The position numbers and the translations under genes were made by a program. Positions 1 through 6,893 of a stretch of 27,093 bases of DNA are shown piece after piece. The number at the start of each line of letters is the position of its first letter. Position 1 is the stretch's first letter. The DNA lies in contig CAKRFP010000035.1 in NCBI GenBank assembly GCA_934320645.1, positions 1 to 27,093 of the forward strand. The letters are read 5' to 3'. The notes under the pieces were generated by a model, which ran no database searches, was not told where the DNA came from, and saw only the letters and a program-made list of their open reading frames with translations. The DNA is from an uncultured Bariatricus sp. (GTDB taxonomy: Bacteria; Bacillota; Clostridia; Lachnospirales; Lachnospiraceae).

Positions 1-200
1 TTAGATCCTACCATTTTCAGAGCACGAAGTCCTTTTACTGCATCTTCCAGTGTGCTGTTGTCAACTTCAAATGCAAGGTAAGCATAATCCAGTCCAAGGT
101 AAGCAAATGCTTCGTTGTGCATTGCCGGTGAGCTTGAATGTCTGATCGGATAAGCCATAAGTCCAATAAGTTCTGTGTGTCCTGTAATTCTCTCTGCCAT
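1..200 (-). CDS. aroE: shikimate/quinate dehydrogenase family protein, N-terminal part (cut by window edge)
   Basis: The first 66 residues are visible and begin MAERITGHTELIGLMAYP. They show the N-terminal substrate-binding signature of the AroE/YdiB family: G-L-M-A-Y-P-I-R-H-S-x-S-P-A-M-H-N, where the Ser residues and the following Asn normally contact the shikimate or quinate carboxylate and hydroxyls. The NAD(P)-binding half lies outside the window. The family reduces 3-dehydroshikimate to shikimate, or oxidises quinate/shikimate. The start is the ATG at 198-200, preceded by AAAGGAGA. A reading frame on the same strand from 226 lacks family similarity and is a shadow. The gene is divergent from a LysR gene and near an ene-reductase, away from the aroK fusion at 5124. 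That placement suggests an inducible catabolic or reductive YdiB-like role rather than the biosynthetic enzyme, but this is inference. Confidence 0.88.
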   Translation of the reverse strand, partial: MAERITGHTELIGLMAYPIRHSSSPAMHNEAFAYLGLDYAYLAFEVDNSTLEDAVKGLRALKMVGS

Positions 201-299
201 GATTTGTTCTCCTTTTCTTCTTCCATAGAAATTTGTTTCTTTGTTCTTTGAGAATGTTTTTAACGTTTGCCCAACTTTTGTTAATTTTTAAACAACCTC

Positions 300-365
300 T
301 TGATAGTTAAATTATAGACGATATCCTTTGATAGTTCAAATACATCTTATATGCATTTTTGATAG
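300..365. promoter_or_regulatory. divergent aroE/lysR control region with three TTGATAG direct repeats
   Basis: TTGATAG occurs at 300-306, 328-334 and 359-365, spaced 28 and 31 bases, close to three helical turns. On the minus strand TTGAAC (334-339), a 17-base spacer and TATAAT (311-316) form a good promoter for the aroE-like gene. The repeats then sit near +1, in the spacer and near -58. This arrangement would suit multi-site binding by the divergently encoded LysR protein. The rest of 201-423 holds the aroE leader and, at 399-404, a TATAAT for the lysR gene. Confidence 0.55.
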
Positions 366-398
366 CTTTTTAGCATCAGTTATGTTACAATCTTTTTA

Positions 399-404
399 TA
401 TAAT
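399..404 (+). promoter_or_regulatory. -10 box of the lysR gene at 424
   Basis: TATAAT lies 20 bases before the lysR start, followed by GAAAGGA as ribosome binding site. No convincing -35 is seen at 16-18 bases upstream, as expected for a regulator-dependent or weak autoregulated promoter. Confidence 0.4.
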
Positions 405-423
405 ATAGAAAGGATTTTTTATC

Positions 424-1308
424 ATGACCCTCAATCAGCTTGAATATTTCCAAAAAGTAGCAACCCTGCAGCATTTCCGGCAGGCTGCAGAAGTACTTAA
501 GATCTCCCAGCCCAGCCTAAGCCGGTCCATGTCGCTTCTGGAAGAAGAACTCAGACTGATGCTTTTTGAACATCAGGGACGCAATGTTGTCCTTACCAAG
601 TCCGGCCGCGTCTTTCTGGAACACGTCAACCGGATCCTCGAGGAGGTGCACATTGCCGAACATAAGATGAAGCAGCTTGCCGGAAGTGGCGGACACATCG
701 ATATTGCCTATGTATTCCCGCTGGCAAACTACTATATTCCGCATACGGTGCGATCCTTCCTGGATATGGATCGCAACAAGCATGTAACCTTCAATTTTAA
801 CCAGACACATACCGCCGATATGATCCAGGGACTCAAATCCGACCGCCACGATGTGATCTTTGGCTCTTTTGTCGCGGATGAACCTGATATCTCTTTTATC
901 CCGATCCTGCATCAGGACATGGTTGTGATCACGCCGAAAAATCATCCACTGGCGCAGAAAGATACGGTATCCTGCAGTGACCTCACCGAATACCCTCTGA
1001 TCGGCTATGACCGCTATTCCGGACTCGGTGGATTTACACGTAACTTCTATAAAGAAAAGAAGCTGAAAGTAAACATTGTCTGTGAATGCCCGGATGAAAA
1101 TGCGATCGCCGCTCTTGTTGCCGAAGATTTTGGGATTGCCCTTGTTGCAAAGGTAGACGCAGTAGACCAGGCAAACGTAACGGTTCTGCCGCTTGCCGAC
1201 GCCGATCTTACCCATACGGTTTATATGGGCTACATCCGCGACAAATACCAGATCCCCGCTGTCAAACGTTTCATTCAGTTTGTCAAAAGAGATGGGAAGG
1301 CCTATTAA
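424..1308 (+). CDS. LysR-family transcriptional regulator
   Basis: A 294-residue protein of normal LysR length. Residues 1-60 form the winged helix-turn-helix (LNQLEYFQKVA, QAAEVLKISQPSLSRSM, LLEEEL), followed by the linker helix and a periplasmic-binding-like effector domain (about 90-290). It is divergent from the aroE-like gene, the classical arrangement for a LysR activator and its target. It is also clearly paralogous to the LysR gene at 1305-2195: both share the block L-F-E-x-x-G-R-N-V-V-L-T-K and end in G-K-A plus one residue. The two genes overlap tail to tail by 4 bases. The effector is unknown; an aromatic-pathway hydroxy acid such as quinate or shikimate is a guess from the neighbour. 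Confidence 0.93.
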   Translation: MTLNQLEYFQKVATLQHFRQAAEVLKISQPSLSRSMSLLEEELRLMLFEHQGRNVVLTKSGRVFLEHVNRILEEVHIAEHKMKQLAGSGGHIDIAYVFPLANYYIPHTVRSFLDMDRNKHVTFNFNQTHTADMIQGLKSDRHDVIFGSFVADEPDISFIPILHQDMVVITPKNHPLAQKDTVSCSDLTEYPLIGYDRYSGLGGFTRNFYKEKKLKVNIVCECPDENAIAALVAEDFGIALVAKVDAVDQANVTVLPLADADLTHTVYMGYIRDKYQIPAVKRFIQFVKRDGKAY

Positions 1309-1321
1309 AGTGCCTTCCCAT
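1292..1321. terminator. bidirectional terminator inside the overlap of two lysR genes
   Basis: The 10-bp inverted repeat ATGGGAAGGC (1292-1301) / GCCTTCCCAT (1312-1321) has a 10-base loop holding both stop codons. It is followed by T-rich sequence on the + strand (TACTTTCTTTTAC), and by TCTCTTTTG in the other direction. It is encoded within the last codons of both genes. Confidence 0.6.
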
Positions 1322-2195
1322 TACTTTCTTTTACATATTCAATAAATTCTTTTACAACCGGCGCCAGATACTTTTCTTTTAGTTTTGCCAGATAAATATA
1401 ACGCTCATATGGTGGATTCTCGATATCCAGTACATCCACATCCAGATTCTTAAGGATCGGGATCTCCGGCATCACTGCAATTCCGAAATCTTCTGCCACA
1501 AGCCCCGCCATGGAAGCATCTTCCACGATCTCATAAGCGATCTTCGGTGTCCCTCCGGTCTGTTCAAACAGCTGGTCGATCACCGGTCTGAGTCCGCTGT
1601 TCTTGGTGAAATACACCTGCGGATAAGGAAGTGTTTCCTTCAGATCAATGGATCCCCTTCCTGCCAGTTCATGCCCTTTCGGTACAACCACCACCAGCTT
1701 TTCCTTGGCGATCGGTACAAAATCAATCCCGGATTCTTTTTCTTTTCTCGAGCAGAAAGCGATGTCATACTTTTCCTCTTTCAGTCCCTGTATGATCTCC
1801 GTCGTATTTCCAACCGAAAAGCGGAAATTCACATCCCAGTCTTCGTGTTCCTTCAAAAACCCGCCTACAAGCTGTGGAACAAATACACTTCCAAGCGTAA
1901 AAATATATGCGAGATCGATCACCCCACCGGTGTCACTTGTCAGCGCCCTTGTCTTTTTCACACCACTGTCCAGAATCTTTAAAGCTTCTTCTACATATTC
2001 CAGAAATACTTTTCCGTACTTTGTCAGTACAACGTTACGCCCTCTTTTTTCAAACAGGTTTGTCTCCAACTCCTGCTCCAGCATACTGATGGCATGGCTG
2101 AGACTTGGCTGCGTAATGGACAGCATTTCCGCCGCTCTGGTATAGTGTTCTATATGTGCTAGTGTTACAAAGTAATGCAACTGATTCAGATTCAT
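1305..2195 (-). CDS. LysR-family transcriptional regulator
   Basis: A 296-residue LysR protein: HTH at about 1-60 (LNQLHYFVTLA, RAAEMLSITQPSLSHAI), then a substrate-binding domain from about 90 on. It is transcribed toward the other LysR gene and overlaps it by 4 bases. Upstream (2196-2517) it is divergent from the ene-reductase at 2518, so it is the natural candidate activator of that gene. An A-T-A-G-N7-C-T-A-T palindrome centred near -66 of the predicted ene-reductase start site fits a LysR recognition site. GAGGG precedes the ATG. Effector unknown. Confidence 0.93.
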   Translation of the reverse strand: MNLNQLHYFVTLAHIEHYTRAAEMLSITQPSLSHAISMLEQELETNLFEKRGRNVVLTKYGKVFLEYVEEALKILDSGVKKTRALTSDTGGVIDLAYIFTLGSVFVPQLVGGFLKEHEDWDVNFRFSVGNTTEIIQGLKEEKYDIAFCSRKEKESGIDFVPIAKEKLVVVVPKGHELAGRGSIDLKETLPYPQVYFTKNSGLRPVIDQLFEQTGGTPKIAYEIVEDASMAGLVAEDFGIAVMPEIPILKNLDVDVLDIENPPYERYIYLAKLKEKYLAPVVKEFIEYVKESNGKAL

Positions 2196-2337
2196 AAAAC
2201 CATCACCCTCTTTCCTGTTCTTATATTAAACATAGCATAAATTATTTAATTATTCTATAGTTTTGTTTAAATTGTCTATCTTTTTCTATTTTCCGTCTTT
2301 CCACTATAATTTAATCTTTATCTTTTCCATTGTTTCT

Positions 2338-2352
2338 ATAGTTAAATTCTAT
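2338..2352 (+). promoter_or_regulatory. candidate LysR box upstream of the ene-reductase
   Basis: ATAG-TTAAATT-CTAT is a dyad with the T-N11-A spacing of LysR boxes (T2339 to A2351). Its centre is about 66 bases before the start site predicted from the -10 at 2399-2404. The 11-base string ATAGTTAAATT also occurs at 303-313 in the other LysR intergenic region. A looser ATAG...CTAT pair lies at 2257-2279. Confidence 0.45.
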
Positions 2353-2374
2353 TATTTTTCTATATATTTTCAAT

Positions 2375-2404
2375 TTGTATTTTTCAGTTTTTTGTGGTTA
2401 TAAT
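2375..2404 (+). promoter_or_regulatory. promoter of the ene-reductase gene
   Basis: TTGTAT (2375-2380), 18-base spacer, TATAAT (2399-2404). The leader (about 2411-2517) is 107 bases and contains a small 6-bp hairpin at 2418-2437. A strong GGAGG is at 2505-2509. I see no recognised riboswitch in the leader. Confidence 0.55.
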
Positions 2405-2517
2405 GGATTTAACAAAAGCTGGTACGCCCAAGCCAGTATAAGACAACCTCGCGTGACTAAGATTTTTTGATTCTATTTTATTTTGATTATTAAGTCATTT
2501 TTACGGAGGAATTTCTA

Positions 2518-4518
2518 ATGAAAAGCAAATACAAACACATTTTCGAGCCATTTACCATCAAACATATGACGGTCAAGAACCGTATCGTCATGACTCCAAT
2601 GGGAACCAACTACGGTGAACAGAATGGTGAAATGAGCTTTCTTCATATCAATTATTATGAGCAGCGTGCAAAAGGCGGTACAGGACTTCTCATCGTAGAG
2701 AACGCCAGCGTTGATTCTCCACAGGGATCTAACGGAACCACACAGCTTCGTATCGATCAGGATAACTACATTCCACGACTTTTCAAACTTTGCGAAACAG
2801 TACACAAGCATGGATCCTGCATTGCAATCCAGATCAATCATGCCGGTGCTTCTGCACAGTCAGCACGTATCAATATGCAGCCGGTTTCTGCTTCTGATGT
2901 TCCTTCAAAAGCAGGCGGTGAAATCCCGCGTCCACTGGAAAAAGATGAGATCATGCATATCGTGAAAAAATACGGTGAAGCCGCAAAACGTGCTCAGATC
3001 GCAGGATTTGACGCTGTAGAAATCCACGCAGGTCATTCTTACCTGATCAGCCAGTTTCTCTCTCCTCTTACTAATAAGAGAACAGACGAATTCGGCGGAT
3101 CTCCGGAAAACCGTGCAAGACTTGCAAAACTTGTTATCGAAGAAGTAAGAAGACAGGTTGGTCCATTTTTCCCGATCTTCGTTCGTATCAGTGCAGATGA
3201 ATTTATGGAAGGCGGAAATACTCTGGATGACTGTCTGGATTATCTTCAGTATTTCCAGGAAGAAGTTGACGTATTCGACGTATCTGCCGGTCTGAACGGA
3301 TCCATCCAGTACCAGATCGATGCCAATTACCTTCCGGATGGATGGCGTTCTTACATGGCAAAAGCAGTAAAAGAACGTTACGGCAAACCATGTATGACAA
3401 TGGGTAACATCCGTAACCCACAGGTTGCTGAAGATATCCTTGCAAGAGGTGACGCTGACTTGATCGGTATGGGACGTGGACTGATCGCTGATCCGGAATG
3501 GGTAAACAAAGTAGAATTCGGTGATGAATGTGATATCCGTAAATGTATTTCTTGTAACATCGGATGTGCCGGACACCGTATCGGAATCAACCGTCCGATC
3601 CGTTGTACTGTTAACCCATCTGTAAACGGTGGCGAAGATTATAAGAAGCAGAAAGTCAACAAGCCTTGCAACGTTGTTGTGATCGGTGGTGGTACTGCCG
3701 GACTGGAAGCTGCATGTACAGCTGCCGAGGTTGGATGCACTACTTTCCTGATCGAGAAGAAACCGGAACTCGGCGGACTTGCTGCCCTGATCTCCAAGAT
3801 CCCGGACAAGAAGAGACTTGCTGACTTCCCGAACTATCTGATTCATCGTGCAAGCAAGCTGAAAAACCTGTTCATCTTCAAGAACACGGAAGCTACGATT
3901 GAAATGATCAGAAGCATGAATCCGAACATTATTGTAAATGCTACCGGTTCTAATCCGCTCCTTCCACCGATCAAGGGTCTTCATGAGAACATTGACAAAG
4001 AAGGCGGAAAAGTTTCTTCTATTACAAACATGATCGACCATGTTATGGAATATCCGGAAGATCTGAAAGGTAAGAAAGTTGTTGTTATCGGTGGTGGTGC
4101 CGTAGGTCTTGACGTGGTAGAATTCTTCGCTCCACGTGGCGCTGATGTAAGCATTGTGGAAATGATGCCGGTAATCGGTAACGGAATTGATCCGGTATCC
4201 AAAGTCGGAACCTTTGCACTGATGGATAAATATGGTGTAAAACAGTGTCCGAATACTGCTCTTCTTGAAGTTAAAGCGGATTCTTTCCTTGTTAAAACAC
4301 CAGAAGGAAATGAAGAAGAAATGCCATTTGATTATGGATTTGTATGTCTTGGTATGAGAGCAAACGCTCCGATTCTTGATGCAGTCCGTAAAGAATTTGA
4401 AGATGAAGATGTTGAAATCATGAACATCGGTGACAGTGTACGTGCCCGCCGTATCATCGAAGGTACAGAAGAAGGACGTAACATCCTGAATGTTCTTGCT
4501 AAACATGACTACTTATAA
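2518..4518 (+). CDS. FMN/FAD/4Fe-4S NADH:flavin oxidoreductase (2-enoate reductase / BaiCD-type ene-reductase)
   Basis: A 666-residue protein with the full architecture of the 2-enoate reductase / 2,4-dienoyl-CoA reductase / BaiCD-BaiH family. Residues 1-340 are an Old-Yellow-Enzyme TIM barrel binding FMN (N-R-I-V-M-T-P-M, H-A-G at about 108, E-I-H-A-G-H-S-Y-L, M-G-R-G-L-I-A-D-P). Cysteines 343, 346, 350 and 363 (C-x2-C-x3-C-x12-C) are the 4Fe-4S ligands. Residues 386-400 (VVVIGGGTAG) bind FAD and 522-532 (VVVIGGGAVG) bind NAD(P)H. The family transfers hydride to activated C=C bonds, often in anaerobic reduction of unsaturated or aromatic-derived acids. The substrate cannot be read from sequence. 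Divergence from a LysR gene and proximity to a shikimate-dehydrogenase-family gene suggest a cyclic, plant-derived acid. The gene is monocistronic: promoter at 2375 and terminator at 4549. Confidence 0.93.
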   Translation: MKSKYKHIFEPFTIKHMTVKNRIVMTPMGTNYGEQNGEMSFLHINYYEQRAKGGTGLLIVENASVDSPQGSNGTTQLRIDQDNYIPRLFKLCETVHKHGSCIAIQINHAGASAQSARINMQPVSASDVPSKAGGEIPRPLEKDEIMHIVKKYGEAAKRAQIAGFDAVEIHAGHSYLISQFLSPLTNKRTDEFGGSPENRARLAKLVIEEVRRQVGPFFPIFVRISADEFMEGGNTLDDCLDYLQYFQEEVDVFDVSAGLNGSIQYQIDANYLPDGWRSYMAKAVKERYGKPCMTMGNIRNPQVAEDILARGDADLIGMGRGLIADPEWVNKVEFGDECDIRKCISCNIGCAGHRIGINRPIRCTVNPSVNGGEDYKKQKVNKPCNVVVIGGGTAGLEAACTAAEVGCTTFLIEKKPELGGLAALISKIPDKKRLADFPNYLIHRASKLKNLFIFKNTEATIEMIRSMNPNIIVNATGSNPLLPPIKGLHENIDKEGGKVSSITNMIDHVMEYPEDLKGKKVVVIGGGAVGLDVVEFFAPRGADVSIVEMMPVIGNGIDPVSKVGTFALMDKYGVKQCPNTALLEVKADSFLVKTPEGNEEEMPFDYGFVCLGMRANAPILDAVRKEFEDEDVEIMNIGDSVRARRIIEGTEEGRNILNVLAKHDYL

Positions 4519-4548
4519 GATTTTGTAAATATAGTATCCCCCCTGATG

Positions 4549-4588
4549 TCCCCTGGTTCTCGTTATGAGAGCCGGGGGATTTCTATTT
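4549..4588 (+). terminator. intrinsic terminator of the ene-reductase
   Basis: A 13-bp hairpin: 4549-4561 pairs with 4567-4579 (loop GTTAT), with a GC-rich base CCCC/GGGG, followed by TTTCTATTTG. Confidence 0.85.
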
Positions 4589-4595
4589 GCTTTAC

Positions 4596-4631
4596 CAAAT
4601 AAAAAAATGCCCTGCCTACTTGCAGGACATT
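4596..4631 (-). terminator. intrinsic terminator of aroK-yqeG, overlapping the yqeG stop codon
   Basis: AATGCCCTGC (4606-4615) pairs with GCAGGACATT (4622-4631). Read on the minus strand the hairpin is followed by TTTTTTTATTT. The yqeG stop (4616-4618) lies in the loop. Confidence 0.8.
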
Positions 4632-5140
4632 CTCTTTTCGTTCTCTTTTTTATAGAAATATAATACGATCTTCTCCAGATATCTTTTCAGCACAATCTGG
4701 ATCTCTTCTTTTGGATGGATCGGCTTTACCAGAATACTCTTCATCCCGGTACGCTTCGCTCCCCACACATCCGTAAAAAGCTGATCTCCGATAAATACAG
4801 TGTTTCCTCTGTCCGTGTGCATCAGCTCCATGGCTTTTATATAATTCTTCGTAGAAGGCTTATGCGCGTTAAACACATACTTGCTCTGCACCTTTTCGGC
4901 AAAAGGCTTTACACGTGGTTCCTGGTTATTGGAAATCAGGCATGTATCAAACCCGATGCTACGCAGCCTGTCAAAAAGACGGATTGCTCTCTCATCTGCC
5001 GGTGCTCCATGCGGAACCAGTGTATTGTCAATGTCAAATACCAGTCCACGACAGCCTTCCCGATACATTTTTTCAAAATCCAGTACATAAGTGGACGCTG
5101 CATATTCGTCCGGATAAAAGGTCTTAAACATGATTCTCAT
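4616..5140 (-). CDS. yqeG: YqeG family HAD-IIIA-type phosphatase
   Basis: A 174-residue HAD-superfamily protein. Motif I is F-D-I-D-N-T-L (Asp36, Asp38), motif II L-I-S-N-N, and the C-terminal acidic motif is F-I-G-D-Q-L-F-T-D-V. The K-P motif is in A-H-K-P-S. These match YqeG, a conserved Firmicutes HAD-IIIA phosphatase of unsettled substrate; the related eukaryotic/cyanobacterial branch includes phosphatidylglycerophosphate phosphatase, so a PGP phosphatase role is possible. The start is either the ATG at 5140 or the ATG three codons later at 5131 (MFKTFYPDEY, the more usual family N-terminus). Both lie inside the 3' end of aroK, so translation is probably coupled. Last gene of a two-gene operon. 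Confidence 0.9.
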   Translation of the reverse strand: MRIMFKTFYPDEYAASTYVLDFEKMYREGCRGLVFDIDNTLVPHGAPADERAIRLFDRLRSIGFDTCLISNNQEPRVKPFAEKVQSKYVFNAHKPSTKNYIKAMELMHTDRGNTVFIGDQLFTDVWGAKRTGMKSILVKPIHPKEEIQIVLKRYLEKIVLYFYKKENEKRMSCK

Positions 5141-5915
5141 CCATTTCCAGAAGCTTCTGAATCAGATCTTCACAGATCTGCAGAACTGTCTTGTTGTCTG
5201 TATCTACGAAGATATCTGCAGCTGCTTCGTATTTCTCTCTTCTTGCTTCCATCAGCTGTTCGATATACTCTACGTTCTTGTGTCCGTTGAGAAGCGGTCT
5301 GTCATCGCTGTCTTTTACACGGTCAAGAATCGTCTGTGGATGCGCAGTCAGAAGTACTACCCGTCCATTCTTCTTCATCTCTGCAACGTTGCGTTCACGC
5401 ATTGCCACACCACCGCCGCAGGAAATGATGACATTCTTCTTCTCCTGCATCTCGATCAGAAGGTTGGTCTCCATATTACGGAAATATTCCTCCCCATAGG
5501 TTTCAAAAATATCGGAAATACTCATACCTTCGCGTTCTGCAATCAGCTGATCCATCTCAACCACTTCCATGGCAAACATGGTACTTAGATAATCAGAGAT
5601 CGTACTCTTTCCAGCTCCCATAAACCCGATCAGGACAATGTTGTAATCAAAAAGCTTTCTTGCCTGGATCTTCTTGCTATTGCGCTGGATACGCTCAAAT
5701 ACATCATAAATCTCGTCTCTGTGCTTATCATTGTGAAGACTGAACATCAGTCTCTTCTTCTGCTTTTCTTCCTGTTCCGGCTGCAGGATCGGCATACCAT
5801 ACTCTTCTTTGTATGCCATGATCTTTTCAATGATCGCATATCTTTCTTTTAATGCCTCTGTGATCTTCGCATCACAGTTTGCAAGTTCTTCACGGTATAA
5901 TTCCAAATCGTTCAT
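5124..5915 (-). CDS. aroK: fused chorismate mutase (AroQ-like) - shikimate kinase
   Basis: A 263-residue fusion. Residues 1-88 are an all-alpha AroQ-like chorismate mutase domain (LELYREELANCDAKI, ALKERYAIIEKI, AYKEEYG). Residues 92-263 are shikimate kinase: P-loop G-F-M-G-A-G-K-S-T (about 98-106), shikimate-binding D-Q-L (about 122-124), S-C-G-G-G near 165 and lid R-P-L-L. It would phosphorylate shikimate at O3, and could convert chorismate to prephenate. Aligned with E. coli AroQ, Arg8, Arg25, Lys36 and Glu49 are kept, but positions equivalent to Asp48 and Arg51 are Gln45 and Gln48, so mutase activity is uncertain. Fusions of this type occur in clostridia. Leads the yqeG operon from a promoter at 5982-6011. 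Confidence 0.92.
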   Translation of the reverse strand: MNDLELYREELANCDAKITEALKERYAIIEKIMAYKEEYGMPILQPEQEEKQKKRLMFSLHNDKHRDEIYDVFERIQRNSKKIQARKLFDYNIVLIGFMGAGKSTISDYLSTMFAMEVVEMDQLIAEREGMSISDIFETYGEEYFRNMETNLLIEMQEKKNVIISCGGGVAMRERNVAEMKKNGRVVLLTAHPQTILDRVKDSDDRPLLNGHKNVEYIEQLMEARREKYEAAADIFVDTDNKTVLQICEDLIQKLLEMDENHV

Positions 5916-5981
5916 CTATCAATTCCTCGTTTCTCACTCTACTGCTTTCCGGACACCTTTAATTGCCCGTTATACTAAGAC

Positions 5982-6011
5982 ATTATAGCAGACTCTTTGG
6001 AAGTGAATCAA
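5982..6011 (-). promoter_or_regulatory. promoter of aroK-yqeG
   Basis: On the minus strand TTGATT (6006-6011), 18-base spacer, TATAAT (5982-5987). It lies directly downstream of the amidase stop, so the aroK operon is probably independent of the amidase. Confidence 0.65.
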
Positions 6012-6021
6012 TAGATATTTT

Positions 6022-6750
6022 TTATTTTGCGTTATCCAGGGCCGCTTTTACATCACTTTTAAACTGCTTCCAGGCATCTTCATTTTCGACAAAGTATTTC
6101 GGACAGATTTTCCCTGTAATATCATAATGTCGGATCACATCTTCTTCTGTCAGAGAAAACTTTTCACACAGCCATGCTGTAAGTTGTACCATGCTCTTAT
6201 AAGTTGCCTCGTTGAACTTTCCGGTCTCATCCGGATGACAGCACTCAATAGACACTGTATCAAAATTCCGTATATTGGATGCATAAGCAACCTCCCAGGT
6301 TGGTACGCATTGTACGATTTCCCCGTCCAGTCCCACTACAAAATTGCTGCTTGCCTGCGTAATATGACTGTCCTTCAGTCCCTCAAAATAGTCTCTGTTC
6401 TCCATCGCTGTCGAACCAGGGTTGGCGGTGTAATGAATGACTATCCCGGTAATCTCATTGGTTGAAAGTCCCGGTCTTGAATATTCATTCACAGTTAACA
6501 GTTCTACATCAATATCCGGCTTTTGGGCACTGATCACTTCATCAGAAAGCTCACTGTATGCTCTCTGCGCGAAGATTCCTCTTCCACTGATCTTCATAAT
6601 AGAAAGTGCAAGAAGCAGTGTGATCAGGATCGTACTCCCCACCTTTATATAACGGCTCATTCTGCGCCTCTTATTCGCCTCATAATAGCTTTTTCCATTG
6701 CCACCCCTGTACAGGTTGGCTCTGGCGTTTTTCTTCTTTCTTCGGTTCAT
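6022..6750 (-). CDS. membrane-anchored N-acetylmuramoyl-L-alanine amidase (Amidase_2)
   Basis: A 242-residue type II membrane protein. It has a very basic cytoplasmic tail (1-35), one transmembrane segment (about 36-53, VGSTILITLLLALSIM), a short linker, then an Amidase_2/PGRP-like domain (about 95-240). The zinc ligands are visible: His106 (IVIHYTA), His208 and Cys216 (R-H-Y-D-I-T-G-K-I-C-P), and Glu169 (SIEC) sits at the usual catalytic position. It would cut the MurNAc-L-Ala bond in peptidoglycan outside the membrane. The basic tail is longer than needed for topology. The ribosome binding site is weak (GAGATGACGAA). The gene has no clear operon partner; its upstream region holds palindromic element copy 1. 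Confidence 0.88.
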   Translation of the reverse strand: MNRRKKKNARANLYRGGNGKSYYEANKRRRMSRYIKVGSTILITLLLALSIMKISGRGIFAQRAYSELSDEVISAQKPDIDVELLTVNEYSRPGLSTNEITGIVIHYTANPGSTAMENRDYFEGLKDSHITQASSNFVVGLDGEIVQCVPTWEVAYASNIRNFDTVSIECCHPDETGKFNEATYKSMVQLTAWLCEKFSLTEEDVIRHYDITGKICPKYFVENEDAWKQFKSDVKAALDNAK

Positions 6751-6893
6751 TTCGTCATCTCAATCTTTTGTGTTTTTTGCAAATTTTCTGTTGGAATTCC
6801 AACTATATCTAGACTATCACAAAATGGTGAGAAAATGTTGAAAAAAAAATTATTTTTTTATTAAGGTGGTGGGAAGGGGACGTGTACATCTGC

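Noticed and set aside
2405..2517. A riboswitch in the ene-reductase leader.
   Set aside because: Only a 6-bp hairpin (2418-2437) is found, with no match to a riboswitch consensus I know and no expression platform.
2905..4506. A long (533-codon) minus-strand frame opposite the ene-reductase.
   Set aside because: The plus-strand product matches a known multi-domain family with all cofactor motifs; the antisense frame has no recognisable motif and reflects codon bias.
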